DNA of 50,732 nucleotides from an uncultured Prevotellaceae bacterium (GTDB lineage: Bacteria > Bacteroidota > Bacteroidia > Bacteroidales > Bacteroidaceae), in the NCBI GenBank assembly GCA_900318795.1, contig ONLU01000012.1, positions 1 through 50,732 of the forward strand, given 5' to 3'. Below the pieces are notes generated by a model, which saw nothing but the letters and a program-made list of their open reading frames with translations, was not told where the DNA came from and searched no databases. Positions 1 through 7,315 of this stretch are shown here, one piece after another. The translations under genes and the position numbers were made by a program. Positions within the stretch are counted from its first letter, which is position 1. Each line of letters opens with the position of its first letter.

Positions 1-2
1 GC

Positions 3-53
3 GAGGGCTGGGTTGAGAAGACTGGTAAGAGTCAATGGACTAAGAAAAGATGA
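3..53 (+). CDS. 3' end of an unidentified small gene (partial)
   Basis: An open frame enters from the left edge and ends at a TGA at 51-53, giving the C-terminal residues EGWVEKTGKSQWTKKR. The tail is basic. Its place just before a peptidoglycan peptidase resembles the common Bacteroidales pair of an HU-like DNA-binding protein followed by a cell-wall hydrolase, so an HU-like protein is a guess from context. Too little sequence is present to assign a family. Confidence 0.35.
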   Translation, partial: EGWVEKTGKSQWTKKR

Positions 54-55
54 AA

Positions 56-87
56 CCTTACAATCTTACATTCTTACATTCTTACAA
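56..87. repeat. Tandem 8-bp repeat, four units
   Basis: Four units of period 8 (CCTTACAA, TCTTACAT, TCTTACAT, TCTTACAA) lie between the upstream gene tail and the M15 peptidase start. The tract lies about 50 bp ahead of the start codon, so copy changes would alter leader or promoter spacing rather than a reading frame. Confidence 0.7.
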
Positions 88-137
88 AGGGTGTTTACAA
101 AACTAAGGTAAAAGTAAAAGTGGATAGTGAAAAATTA

Positions 138-572
138 ATGAAACTCAGCGAGCATTTCAGTCTCGCTGAGTTAACCAAAACAAGCGTGAATATTGAGAAC
201 GTGCCATCAGAGGCACAAGTAGAGAACTTAAAGCGGCTTTGCCGGTGGCTGGAACGCCTGCGCAGGCGGTGGAACGACAAGTACGGCGATGGTGACGACC
301 CGATTATCATCAACTCGGGGTTCCGGACGGCAGCGGTGAACAAGGCGGTAGGCGGCGTGCCTTCGTCGAACCACCTGACGGGCTGTGCAGTGGACATCCG
401 TTGCATCGGGATGGAACAGGCTTTGCGCTATGCTGCCATCTTGCTGGACATCAGCGATATGAGCCGAGAGGACTTCGACGAACTGCTGATAGAGCAGAAG
501 CGTAGCGTCATCTGGATTCATTTTGCCGTCCGTCCCTCGGGAAACAGACGCCGCGTAAGGCTTATAGGTTAA
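138..572 (+). CDS. Peptidase M15-family protein (D-Ala-D-Ala carboxypeptidase-like, endolysin type)
   Basis: A single-domain protein of about 144 residues carrying the M15 zinc signature. The motif SSNHLTGCAVDI matches SxHxxGxAxD, with His and Asp as zinc ligands, and the later VIWIHFAV matches the WxH motif with the third ligand. Family members cleave peptide cross-links in peptidoglycan. No signal peptide is seen, as is usual for phage-like or holin-dependent forms. I chose ATG 138 (MKLSEHFSL) because the family normally begins at this 'FSLAEL' segment; a GTG at 120 would add six residues. Small M15 or amidase genes of this kind are scattered through Bacteroidales genomes near HU-like and smalltalk genes. 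No phage structural genes are nearby, so it is more likely a domesticated or stand-alone copy. Confidence 0.85.
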   Translation: MKLSEHFSLAELTKTSVNIENVPSEAQVENLKRLCRWLERLRRRWNDKYGDGDDPIIINSGFRTAAVNKAVGGVPSSNHLTGCAVDIRCIGMEQALRYAAILLDISDMSREDFDELLIEQKRSVIWIHFAVRPSGNRRRVRLIG

Positions 573-625
573 AGGTAAGTTGGTTTCTATTATAAATCTA
601 TCTTGGTTGGGGGGAGTTGCAACTC

Positions 626-2305
626 TCAATTCCTCAACTCTCCTGGTAGCTTGCCGTACTCGTCCTTAAAGCACTTGGTGAAGTAACTGGGGGCGGTGAA
701 ACCTACTTGGTAGGCTACCTCGCTGACACTCTTGTCCGTAGTGAGCAGTAGCTGGTAGGCACGCTTCAGACGAGCAGTGCGCAACAACTCGACAGGTGTG
801 GAGCCGGTAAGGGACTTCACCTTGCGATAAAGCTGCACACGACTGAGGTTCATCTCGGCAGCAAGGTCTTCGACACTGAGTTCACTATCCTCCAGACGAG
901 CCTCAACGGACTCTCTGAAACGAGTCATGAAGAGTGATGTAGGCAGGTTTTGGCTGTCTGCGCTAACGCTGGACGAGGGGGTGCTGGCGGATGTAGGGCT
1001 ATCGTCATCGCCTCCCGACTCTGCAGACTGGGGAGGCACTTGCCCGTCTGTGTCTGACTGCGGGGTCTTCTTGGGAATATCTCTGACCTCATTGCCTGCC
1101 ACGCTATCGGGCACTTCCACTGTTTCGGGCTTCATGTTCCACAAGGTATTTACCACGCGCTCCTGACGCAGTGTCATCTTGCCGATATGATAGAGGTAGA
1201 AGAGTACGATGGCTATCACCAGCAACCCTATCACCACCAGGGACAACAGGGTGATGGTGCGCTGGGTGTCCAACTGGTGCAAATAGGCATCTGCCTTCTG
1301 GTGCAACCGGTCCAGATATTCACCCTGCTCCTTCAGTTCCTCGGTCTGCATGAGCAGCACGTTGGCATTGTCGCGGGTGACGAGGGCACTCTGCAGGCGA
1401 GACTCCTTCTGATAGGGCTTGCCCTCCAAAATGTCAACAGCCAGCTGAAGCAGTTTGTCGCCATGGGTGGGATAGATATAGGATGCCTCGAGAATAGAGT
1501 CGCGCACCAGTTCGATGCCCCCACCCTTGCCCGGCAGACCGTCGATACCACAGAAGAGAGGAAGGTCTCTCCCCCCACCCTCGCCCAAGGATACCCGGCG
1601 CTCATCAGCCTCCTGCAAGGCCTTGCGGGCACCCATGGCAGTACGGTCGTTAAGACCGAAGACCAGGTCGATGGGCTCGTCGGGATGCTGGGCCCGCCAC
1701 TCACGGACTGTGCGATAGGCGGTCTGCTCGGTCCAGTCGCCCTGCAGGGTTGCCACCACATGGAGGTCGGGGTACTGACTGATGATATCTATAAAACCCT
1801 TATGACGCTCGATGGCCGGCGACGAACCTTCCAGACCCTTGACCACCATGATACGTCCATGGTGCTTCAGCCGGCCTGCCACATACTGACCCATCTGGCG
1901 GCCCATTTCATAGTTGTCGGCACTGATAAAGGCGGAGAACTTCTGCGAGTTGGTCTTACGCTCGAATACGATGACGGGTATGCCGCTGTCGAAGGCACGG
2001 TCGATGGCGGGAGAGATGGTCTGCACCTGGTTGGGTGCCACAATCAGCAGGTCGATGCCTGTATGCAACAGACTGTCTATCTGCTCTATCTGACGCTCAT
2101 CACTATCGTAGGCAGCGGCAAAGCGCAGCTCCACGCCGTCCTGGAAGTAGGTGCCCATGCGCAACTCGGCGTTCTGCTTCTCACGCCAGATGTCGTCAGA
2201 ACACTGGGAAACGCCTATGACATAGCGGGGCTTCTCGGGTGTACAGCTTATACCTGCTATCAGTAGTACAAGCACGTACCATATAGTCAGTAGTTTTCGT
2301 TTCAT
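626..2305 (-). CDS. Membrane-spanning regulator: RbsB-like periplasmic sensor + TM + AraC-type HTH
   Basis: About 559 residues. Order seen: N-terminal hydrophobic signal/anchor (MKRKLLTIWYVLVLLIAG); a type I periplasmic sugar-binding fold of the RbsB/LacI type (about residues 25-320, with 'VIGVSQCSDDIWREKQNAEL', 'DLLIVAPNQ' and 'VFGLNDRTAMGARKAL'); a coiled segment; one transmembrane helix (about 350-375, TLLSLVVIGLLVIAIVLFYL); a Ser/Asp/Pro-rich linker; and a C-terminal AraC/XylS double HTH (about 455-559, 'LSVEDLAAEMNLSRVQLYRKVKSL'). RbsB-type sensors are known in Bacteroides hybrid two-component systems, but here the kinase (no H-box, no HATPase) and the receiver are absent. A ligand signal would therefore have to pass through the membrane by conformation or dimerisation. 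ATG 2305 is preferred because the longest start (2335) lies inside the -7 promoter element; ATG 2320 is also possible. Ligand and targets are unknown. Confidence 0.88.
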   Translation of the reverse strand: MKRKLLTIWYVLVLLIAGISCTPEKPRYVIGVSQCSDDIWREKQNAELRMGTYFQDGVELRFAAAYDSDERQIEQIDSLLHTGIDLLIVAPNQVQTISPAIDRAFDSGIPVIVFERKTNSQKFSAFISADNYEMGRQMGQYVAGRLKHHGRIMVVKGLEGSSPAIERHKGFIDIISQYPDLHVVATLQGDWTEQTAYRTVREWRAQHPDEPIDLVFGLNDRTAMGARKALQEADERRVSLGEGGGRDLPLFCGIDGLPGKGGGIELVRDSILEASYIYPTHGDKLLQLAVDILEGKPYQKESRLQSALVTRDNANVLLMQTEELKEQGEYLDRLHQKADAYLHQLDTQRTITLLSLVVIGLLVIAIVLFYLYHIGKMTLRQERVVNTLWNMKPETVEVPDSVAGNEVRDIPKKTPQSDTDGQVPPQSAESGGDDDSPTSASTPSSSVSADSQNLPTSLFMTRFRESVEARLEDSELSVEDLAAEMNLSRVQLYRKVKSLTGSTPVELLRTARLKRAYQLLLTTDKSVSEVAYQVGFTAPSYFTKCFKDEYGKLPGELRN

Positions 2306-2332
2306 CGGATTGGTACTCATTGCTACAGAGCA

Positions 2333-2392
2333 CAAAGGTACAAATAAATTTTTGAAATTGTTTCGTCAACTCCTTATTTTTTTGTATTTTTG
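2333..2392. promoter_or_regulatory. Divergent promoter region between the RbsB/AraC regulator and dusB
   Basis: On the minus strand a -7 box TACCTTTG lies at 2333-2340, reading toward the regulator. On the plus strand a -7 box TATTTTTG lies at 2385-2392, only 8 bp before the dusB ATG. Clear -33 TTTG partners at the usual 19-21 bp distance were not found for either, so the calls rest on the TAnnTTTG element and its position. Confidence 0.6.
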
Positions 2393-2400
2393 CACACAAA

Positions 2401-3411
2401 ATGAACATTGGAAATATTGATATGGGCAACCGCCCGGTTTTTCTGGCTCCGATGGAGGATGTCACGGACATAGGCTTCCGCATGCTCTGCAAGCGGTTTG
2501 GTGCAGCCATGGTGTACACCGAGTTCGTCAGTGCCGAGGCTCTGGTACGCGATGTGAAGTCGACCATCAGGAAGCTCGTCATCAGTGACGAAGAGCGGCC
2601 CGTGGGCATCCAGATATATGGCCGCGATGTGGATGCCATGGTAGAAGCAGCCAAGATAGTCGAGCAGGCTGGTCCTGACGTGATAGACCTGAACTTTGGC
2701 TGCCCGGTCAAGAAGGTGGCAGGCAAGGGGGCCGGAGCCGGCATGCTGCAGAACATCATGCTGCCCGACGGCAACATCGACCCCGATGCCAAGCTACTGG
2801 AGATTACCCGCAGGGTGGTCGACGCCGTCCGCGTGCCCGTCACGGCCAAGACGCGTCTGGGCTGGAATCACGAACAGCTCTGCATCACCTCGCTGGCCGA
2901 ACAGTTGCAGGACTGCGGCATTCAGGCACTGACCATCCACGGGCGCACTCGTAGCCAAATGTACACTGGCGAGGCCGACTGGACGCTCATCGGTGAGGTG
3001 AAGCGGAACCCCCGCATCCATATCCCCATCATCGGCAATGGTGACATCAAGTCGCTCAGCGATGCCGAGAGGGCTTTTGACACTTATGGGGTGGATGCCG
3101 TCATGATAGGCCGTGCCACCTTCGGATGTCCGTGGATCTTCAGCCGTCAGGAGCTCTCGCTGGACGAGAAGATAGACGTGCTGGAGGAACAGTTGCGCAT
3201 CAACATCGAACGGTGCGATACGGAGGAAATGCGCAGCAGCAAGAAGTCGGCTGAGCTCTGCGGCATCCTGCACACCCGCCGCCACCTGGCAGCCACACCC
3301 GTCTTCAAGGGCATTCCCAACTTCCGCGAGACCCGCATCCGGATGCTCCGTGCCGAAAAGGCCGACGAGCTGCTGGCCATCCTAGAGCACTGCCGCGAGA
3401 CACTGAAATAA
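2401..3411 (+). CDS. dusB: tRNA-dihydrouridine synthase
   Basis: A 336-residue Dus-family flavoprotein that reduces uridine to 5,6-dihydrouridine in the D-loop of tRNAs using NADPH and FMN. Family motifs are in order: FLAPMEDVTDIGFR at the N-terminus; LNFGCPVKKV with the catalytic Cys near residue 101; TIHGRTRSQMYTG; IIGNGDI; and GVDAVMIGRATFGCPWIF, the phosphate-binding region of the TIM barrel. The length is normal for the family. The start at 2401 matches the usual Bacteroidales N-terminus (M-x-IGNIDxG) and sits 8 bp after the -7 element, so the transcript probably has almost no 5' leader. It stands alone, divergent from the membrane regulator, and ends at a strong hairpin shared with the convergent pectinesterase gene. 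The subgroup letter (DusB) is by habit for this phylum. Confidence 0.95.
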   Translation: MNIGNIDMGNRPVFLAPMEDVTDIGFRMLCKRFGAAMVYTEFVSAEALVRDVKSTIRKLVISDEERPVGIQIYGRDVDAMVEAAKIVEQAGPDVIDLNFGCPVKKVAGKGAGAGMLQNIMLPDGNIDPDAKLLEITRRVVDAVRVPVTAKTRLGWNHEQLCITSLAEQLQDCGIQALTIHGRTRSQMYTGEADWTLIGEVKRNPRIHIPIIGNGDIKSLSDAERAFDTYGVDAVMIGRATFGCPWIFSRQELSLDEKIDVLEEQLRINIERCDTEEMRSSKKSAELCGILHTRRHLAATPVFKGIPNFRETRIRMLRAEKADELLAILEHCRETLK

Positions 3412-3414
3412 AAG

Positions 3415-3441
3415 AAGGCTTGCCAAACGGAGGCAAGCCTT
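3415..3441. terminator. Bidirectional intrinsic terminator between dusB and the pectinesterase gene
   Basis: A perfect 10-bp stem, AAGGCTTGCC (3415-3424) with GGCAAGCCTT (3432-3441), encloses a 7-base loop and begins 3 bp after the dusB stop. It is followed by TTCTCTT on the plus strand and CTTTTATTT on the minus strand, so it can serve both convergent genes. Confidence 0.85.
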
Positions 3442-3465
3442 TCTCTTATCAACAATCTTTCACCA

Positions 3466-6400
3466 TTATTTAACCATTACCTTGCGCATGCTGCCGTCGC
3501 TCATGCGGACAATGTTCAACCCGTGCCGGGGGCCACTAACCTGACAACCATCAAGGGTGTAGAACTTTGAACCTTGAACTTTAAACTTTGAACTTTGAAC
3601 TATGCCAGTGGCAGCATTAGCGCGGGCCTTCTTGCTCAGTCCGCCATTCTCGTTGACGGCCTGCACCTGCCAGGTGTCGCTCTCGGTATAGCCTTCGAAG
3701 GAGCTCTCCTTCGTGAATCCGGCCACCTCGCCATTCCTGGTCACTACATAGCAGATGGCGTATGGCACAGCCTCCCAGGTCAGCCGACCGTCAGCACCCT
3801 TCACGACAGGAGCGTCACAAGCCTCGCACAGCAGGTCGGGCTGCCAGTTGTCGGCGCCGCCCATCACGTTCTTCAGCGTATACTGAGCAGCCTCCTCGGC
3901 AGTCAGCGTGTTCTTGACGTTGAACACTTCGGCCTTCGTGCCGGCATCCTTGTCTATCCAATAGTAGTAGTACGTCTCGCGCTGGCTCAAGTCAACGGGG
4001 TTGCCGTCCTTGTCAACAGTATTGTACTCTGCCCACAGTGCAGGCAGACCACCCATCGTGTTGTACCAACCCTTGGCAGGGATGTTGATGAAAGTCTGCG
4101 TGTTGATATAGACGGTCTTAGGCTGGTCATGCCAGGGGCGTCCCAGCCATACGTCAGTGACGTTGATGCCCTTGCGCGGACGGATGATATTATTCTGGAA
4201 TACATAGCCCCACTTGGTGTCGGCAGTATGGCGAGGTGCTACGATGTAGCCACCGGAGGGACGGTTGATTTGCAGGGTGTCACCGTCGAGATAGACATCA
4301 CCATTGTTGTAGATGAAGTCAACGGCACCCTCGATGAGCGAGTTCTTGATGTAGTGGCGAGCCGTAGAACTGCTGGAGGTAATCCAGGTGTCCTGATAGG
4401 AGAGCAGCGCCACATTGTTCATGCAGACACGGTCGGCAACCGTGTTCAGCGCCAGAGCCTGCGGACCGTCCAGCTTCTCGTAGCCGTAGCTGTTCTCAAG
4501 GGTGATATTCTCAAAGAAGGTGTCTGTGCCCTTTACCACCACGGTAGCACCTGGGTCAACGGGGTAGGCGTTGTCACCACCGCTGAGACGGTTGTCATAG
4601 ACAACGGTCTTGTCGCGGTCCTGACCGATAATGTGCAGATGGGCCTTGGCAGCAGGGATGTCGATGTGCTCATGGTAACGTCCATTCTTGACGAAGATGA
4701 GCCAAGGCTTTGCGCGTCCAGCCGGTGCATGGTCTATGGCATCCTGCAGTTTCGCGTAGTCACCGGTGCCATCCTGAGCCACTACGGCATCATACAACTT
4801 TGCCTCGGGCTGCTGACGCTCCATGGTGGTAAAGGTGATGGAGGTGGCGGCTACAGCCTTTCCGCTACGGCTTACAAGCACGCCCTCAGGCATAGAGAAG
4901 GTGTACTGAGTAGCATATTTCAGACCTGCATACTTGAAGACAGCAGACTTGCCGCTGATGATAGGTGCTATCTGCTCACCATTCAGCGTAGCCGTACCCG
5001 TACCAGCCTTGACCTTGTTGTCGAAGTTGAGTATCACAGAGCCATTGCGCGATGTTCCTGCAGCGTTGTCAGTTGGCGTGGTTGAGACAAGGGTAGCGAC
5101 CTCGCTGGCAGCCCCCGTAGCATCGGCCAGCACAAAGATATCTGCGATAGCCGTACCATCGTTGTCACTTGCCACACCCGTCATAGGAGAGTCGTAGTCA
5201 GGCATGAAGCGGATAAAGAGACGGTCAACGCCGGCTGCATCGGCAGGCAGGTCAAACTCCTGTGAGTCCCAACCACGGTTAGGCAGGTTGTAGGTACCGA
5301 AGGTCTTGAATGTCTGACCGCCATCTGTGCTGTATTGGGCAAAGATGATGCTATGTGCATTGTAGTCATCGCCGACAGAGGCAGACAACTTCAGATTTTC
5401 ATAGCCCTTGGAGGAGAAGGAAATCTCAAAGTAATAATTGCCTGTGAGCGGACGCCATACGCGGGCACCATACTTGTCGTTCATCTTGCCAGCAGCAACA
5501 CCATTGGCAAGCCAACTGGTGGTCTCGCCGGCAGCATTGCGCAGAGACAGCAGTCCAGCATTCTCTGTGTCAGCCTTATAGTCGGCAGCACGTTCGGTTT
5601 TGGGTGCATCGTAGTAAAGATCCCAACCCACAATGAAATCTGTTGCCGAGAAATTGGCTGTGACATGCTTCTCCGCATCCATCTTGATGTCATACTCGGC
5701 ACTGGTGCCCTGAGCATCACCTTCCCAACCGGTAAAGGTCAGGATGCGGTTGTTTACTGCTGTCAGTTTGACATCGGTACCTTCCTCATAGTAGTGTACA
5801 CCATCCACATAGTTGCCGGCGGGCAGGAACTGTACGAGGTTCTCATTCGCTCCGCCTGTCCACGTCATGTGCAGGGCATAGACGTTATTCTTCGTATAGG
5901 TAGCCACCAATGTGGTATGCTGTGCAATCTCAAAGCTGTAGGGGTTCTCCTGAGATACGGTTTTTCCTTCACCATCAACCCATCCTGCAAAATGGTAGCC
6001 GAAGTTCTCGGTGGCAGTAACCGTCAGTGAGGTTCCTTCGTCAAACTCTGCCCCAGCAGGGTTACACGATACCGAACCAGCACCCTCAGTACCCAATTTT
6101 ACGTTCATGGTATATGCAGGCACAGCCTCTGGCGTACCCGATACATCTCCTGTCAGCACGACGCTGCCAAAGCCATACTCCTTGTTAGACGCCAGTCCAT
6201 ATATCTTAACCTTCAGTACCAGACCATTGTTGTCAAGTGTCAGTGCAGACAAATCGTAGTTGCAAGTAGAGAACTCGTTGTTGCGTTCAGGACTGAAGGC
6301 TGTTGCCAGAACGGTCTCTGTGCCACCCGTAATGGCTACTACATCAAACTTACCGCCGCCTGTACCCCACTTTGATGACTCAAACGAAAATGACTTGGGT

Positions 6401-7290
6401 GTAAAGGTGATTCCCTTCTTGGGTTTGATGGTGAAGGTCAGCACATCGTCATCGTTGGCAGAACCTGCGTTGTTATTTGATGGTTTATACAGTGTCTGCT
6501 GCGAAGTACCGGCAGCACGCTGCGTAGAGACCATCAGCTTACCATAGTCAAATTCTGCCACGCTGAACAGTCCAGGAATCTTTACTGCTGCCGCAGTAGC
6601 ATCGTCCGTACCCATGCCGAGAGGCCAGGAGAGGGTGAAATCCTTCTCGTCAACAGGTTTAGCCTCTTCCATCTTTTCGCCATTGACTACCACATAGTCC
6701 AAATTCCAATTGGACTTGAAGCCATTGCCGGCGATGAGTCGCAGAATGACCTTGTCTTTGTTGTTGGCTGAGAGCTGTACAGTGTTGTTCTTATAGAGCC
6801 ACCAATTAGGCATCGTGGTATAGGCACCGGCATCAAACCAGGTAGCACCACCGTCGGTGGAGACGACAGCCTCCAAGGTCGCTTCGGCATTGGCACCGTA
6901 GGCACAGGCAAAATCTACAGAGATATTCTTGTAACCCGTGGTAGGAAACTGCACCTCATAGTACACATTGTGTTTGGAGGCATCGGTGTAGTCCGTAATG
7001 GCATTCTCCGTGGCATTCTCAATGCGTAGCACCTTGTTCTGATAACCCGTACAGAGCTGCCAATAGCGGCCCTCGCTCCATCCTGTCAACAGATAAGCGG
7101 ATTTGTCACCAACGGCATCATCAGGAGCAATCTGAGGTGCTCCGCCTTGTGCGAACCATGTGGCAGCGACATCTGTGCTATTCTCCATGTTCCACTCAGC
7201 CAGTTTCACGCTCTCCTGGGCTGCTACCGACAATGGTAGCAAGGTGAGAAGAGCAACTAGTAGTCTTAGTAAATTGTTTTTTGTTTGCAT
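3466..7290 (-). CDS. Large multidomain pectin methylesterase (CE8) with sorting-type C-terminal tail
   Basis: A 1274-residue secreted protein with a signal peptide ending near residue 24 (LLPLSVAAQ). Parts in order: two N-terminal beta-rich regions that look like carbohydrate-binding or jelly-roll modules (about 25-210 and 220-385); two divergent InlB-type B-repeats (about 393-550, with 'FAGWVDGEGKTVS' and 'FTGWEGDAQGTS'); another beta-rich region (about 555-730); a Big_5-like Ig domain (about 735-825); and the CE8 pectinesterase domain (about 830-1150). CE8 motifs are intact: GPQALAL, the catalytic Asp in YQDTW (about 966), the second Asp in VDFIYNNG (about 991) and LGRPW (about 1051). The enzyme removes methyl esters from homogalacturonan. 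The C-terminal about 55 residues, from TGI through FYTLDGCQVSG to the final KVMVK, resemble a type IX sorting tail and are interrupted by a heptamer-repeat-encoded linker. It lies 25 bp after the CE12 gene, as the last gene of that unit. Confidence 0.92.
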   Translation of the reverse strand: MQTKNNLLRLLVALLTLLPLSVAAQESVKLAEWNMENSTDVAATWFAQGGAPQIAPDDAVGDKSAYLLTGWSEGRYWQLCTGYQNKVLRIENATENAITDYTDASKHNVYYEVQFPTTGYKNISVDFACAYGANAEATLEAVVSTDGGATWFDAGAYTTMPNWWLYKNNTVQLSANNKDKVILRLIAGNGFKSNWNLDYVVVNGEKMEEAKPVDEKDFTLSWPLGMGTDDATAAAVKIPGLFSVAEFDYGKLMVSTQRAAGTSQQTLYKPSNNNAGSANDDDVLTFTIKPKKGITFTPKSFSFESSKWGTGGGKFDVVAITGGTETVLATAFSPERNNEFSTCNYDLSALTLDNNGLVLKVKIYGLASNKEYGFGSVVLTGDVSGTPEAVPAYTMNVKLGTEGAGSVSCNPAGAEFDEGTSLTVTATENFGYHFAGWVDGEGKTVSQENPYSFEIAQHTTLVATYTKNNVYALHMTWTGGANENLVQFLPAGNYVDGVHYYEEGTDVKLTAVNNRILTFTGWEGDAQGTSAEYDIKMDAEKHVTANFSATDFIVGWDLYYDAPKTERAADYKADTENAGLLSLRNAAGETTSWLANGVAAGKMNDKYGARVWRPLTGNYYFEISFSSKGYENLKLSASVGDDYNAHSIIFAQYSTDGGQTFKTFGTYNLPNRGWDSQEFDLPADAAGVDRLFIRFMPDYDSPMTGVASDNDGTAIADIFVLADATGAASEVATLVSTTPTDNAAGTSRNGSVILNFDNKVKAGTGTATLNGEQIAPIISGKSAVFKYAGLKYATQYTFSMPEGVLVSRSGKAVAATSITFTTMERQQPEAKLYDAVVAQDGTGDYAKLQDAIDHAPAGRAKPWLIFVKNGRYHEHIDIPAAKAHLHIIGQDRDKTVVYDNRLSGGDNAYPVDPGATVVVKGTDTFFENITLENSYGYEKLDGPQALALNTVADRVCMNNVALLSYQDTWITSSSSTARHYIKNSLIEGAVDFIYNNGDVYLDGDTLQINRPSGGYIVAPRHTADTKWGYVFQNNIIRPRKGINVTDVWLGRPWHDQPKTVYINTQTFINIPAKGWYNTMGGLPALWAEYNTVDKDGNPVDLSQRETYYYYWIDKDAGTKAEVFNVKNTLTAEEAAQYTLKNVMGGADNWQPDLLCEACDAPVVKGADGRLTWEAVPYAICYVVTRNGEVAGFTKESSFEGYTESDTWQVQAVNENGGLSKKARANAATGIVQSSKFKVQGSKFYTLDGCQVSGPRHGLNIVRMSDGSMRKVMVK
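3562..3602. repeat. Tandem 7-bp repeat inside the 3' end of the pectinesterase gene
   Basis: Five full units and one partial unit of consensus GAACTTT (plus strand: GAACTTT, GAACCTT, GAACTTT, AAACTTT, GAACTTT, GAACTA). On the coding strand this encodes VQSSKFKVQGSKF, between the conserved TGI and YTLDG parts of the C-terminal tail. Reading on in either alternative frame meets a stop within about 5 to 17 codons, so gain or loss of one unit would remove the tail. Confidence 0.85.
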
Positions 7291-7315
7291 AAGAATCGGT
7301 TTGTTTTATTATTAA

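Noticed and set aside
138-572. Prophage remnant suggested by the M15 endolysin-like gene
   Set aside because: No holin, structural, integrase or attachment sequences are visible nearby, and such genes occur alone in Bacteroidales.
614-625. 12-bp palindrome GAGTTGCAACTC between the M15 gene and the regulator stop
   Set aside because: Too short and without a T-tract to call as a terminator; no partner site was found.
1187-2266. Long plus-strand open frame of 359 residues
   Set aside because: Antisense to the RbsB/AraC regulator, which has clear domains throughout; the frame has none.
3595-5085. Long plus-strand open frame of 496 residues
   Set aside because: Antisense to the CE8 pectinesterase, whose motifs fill this region.
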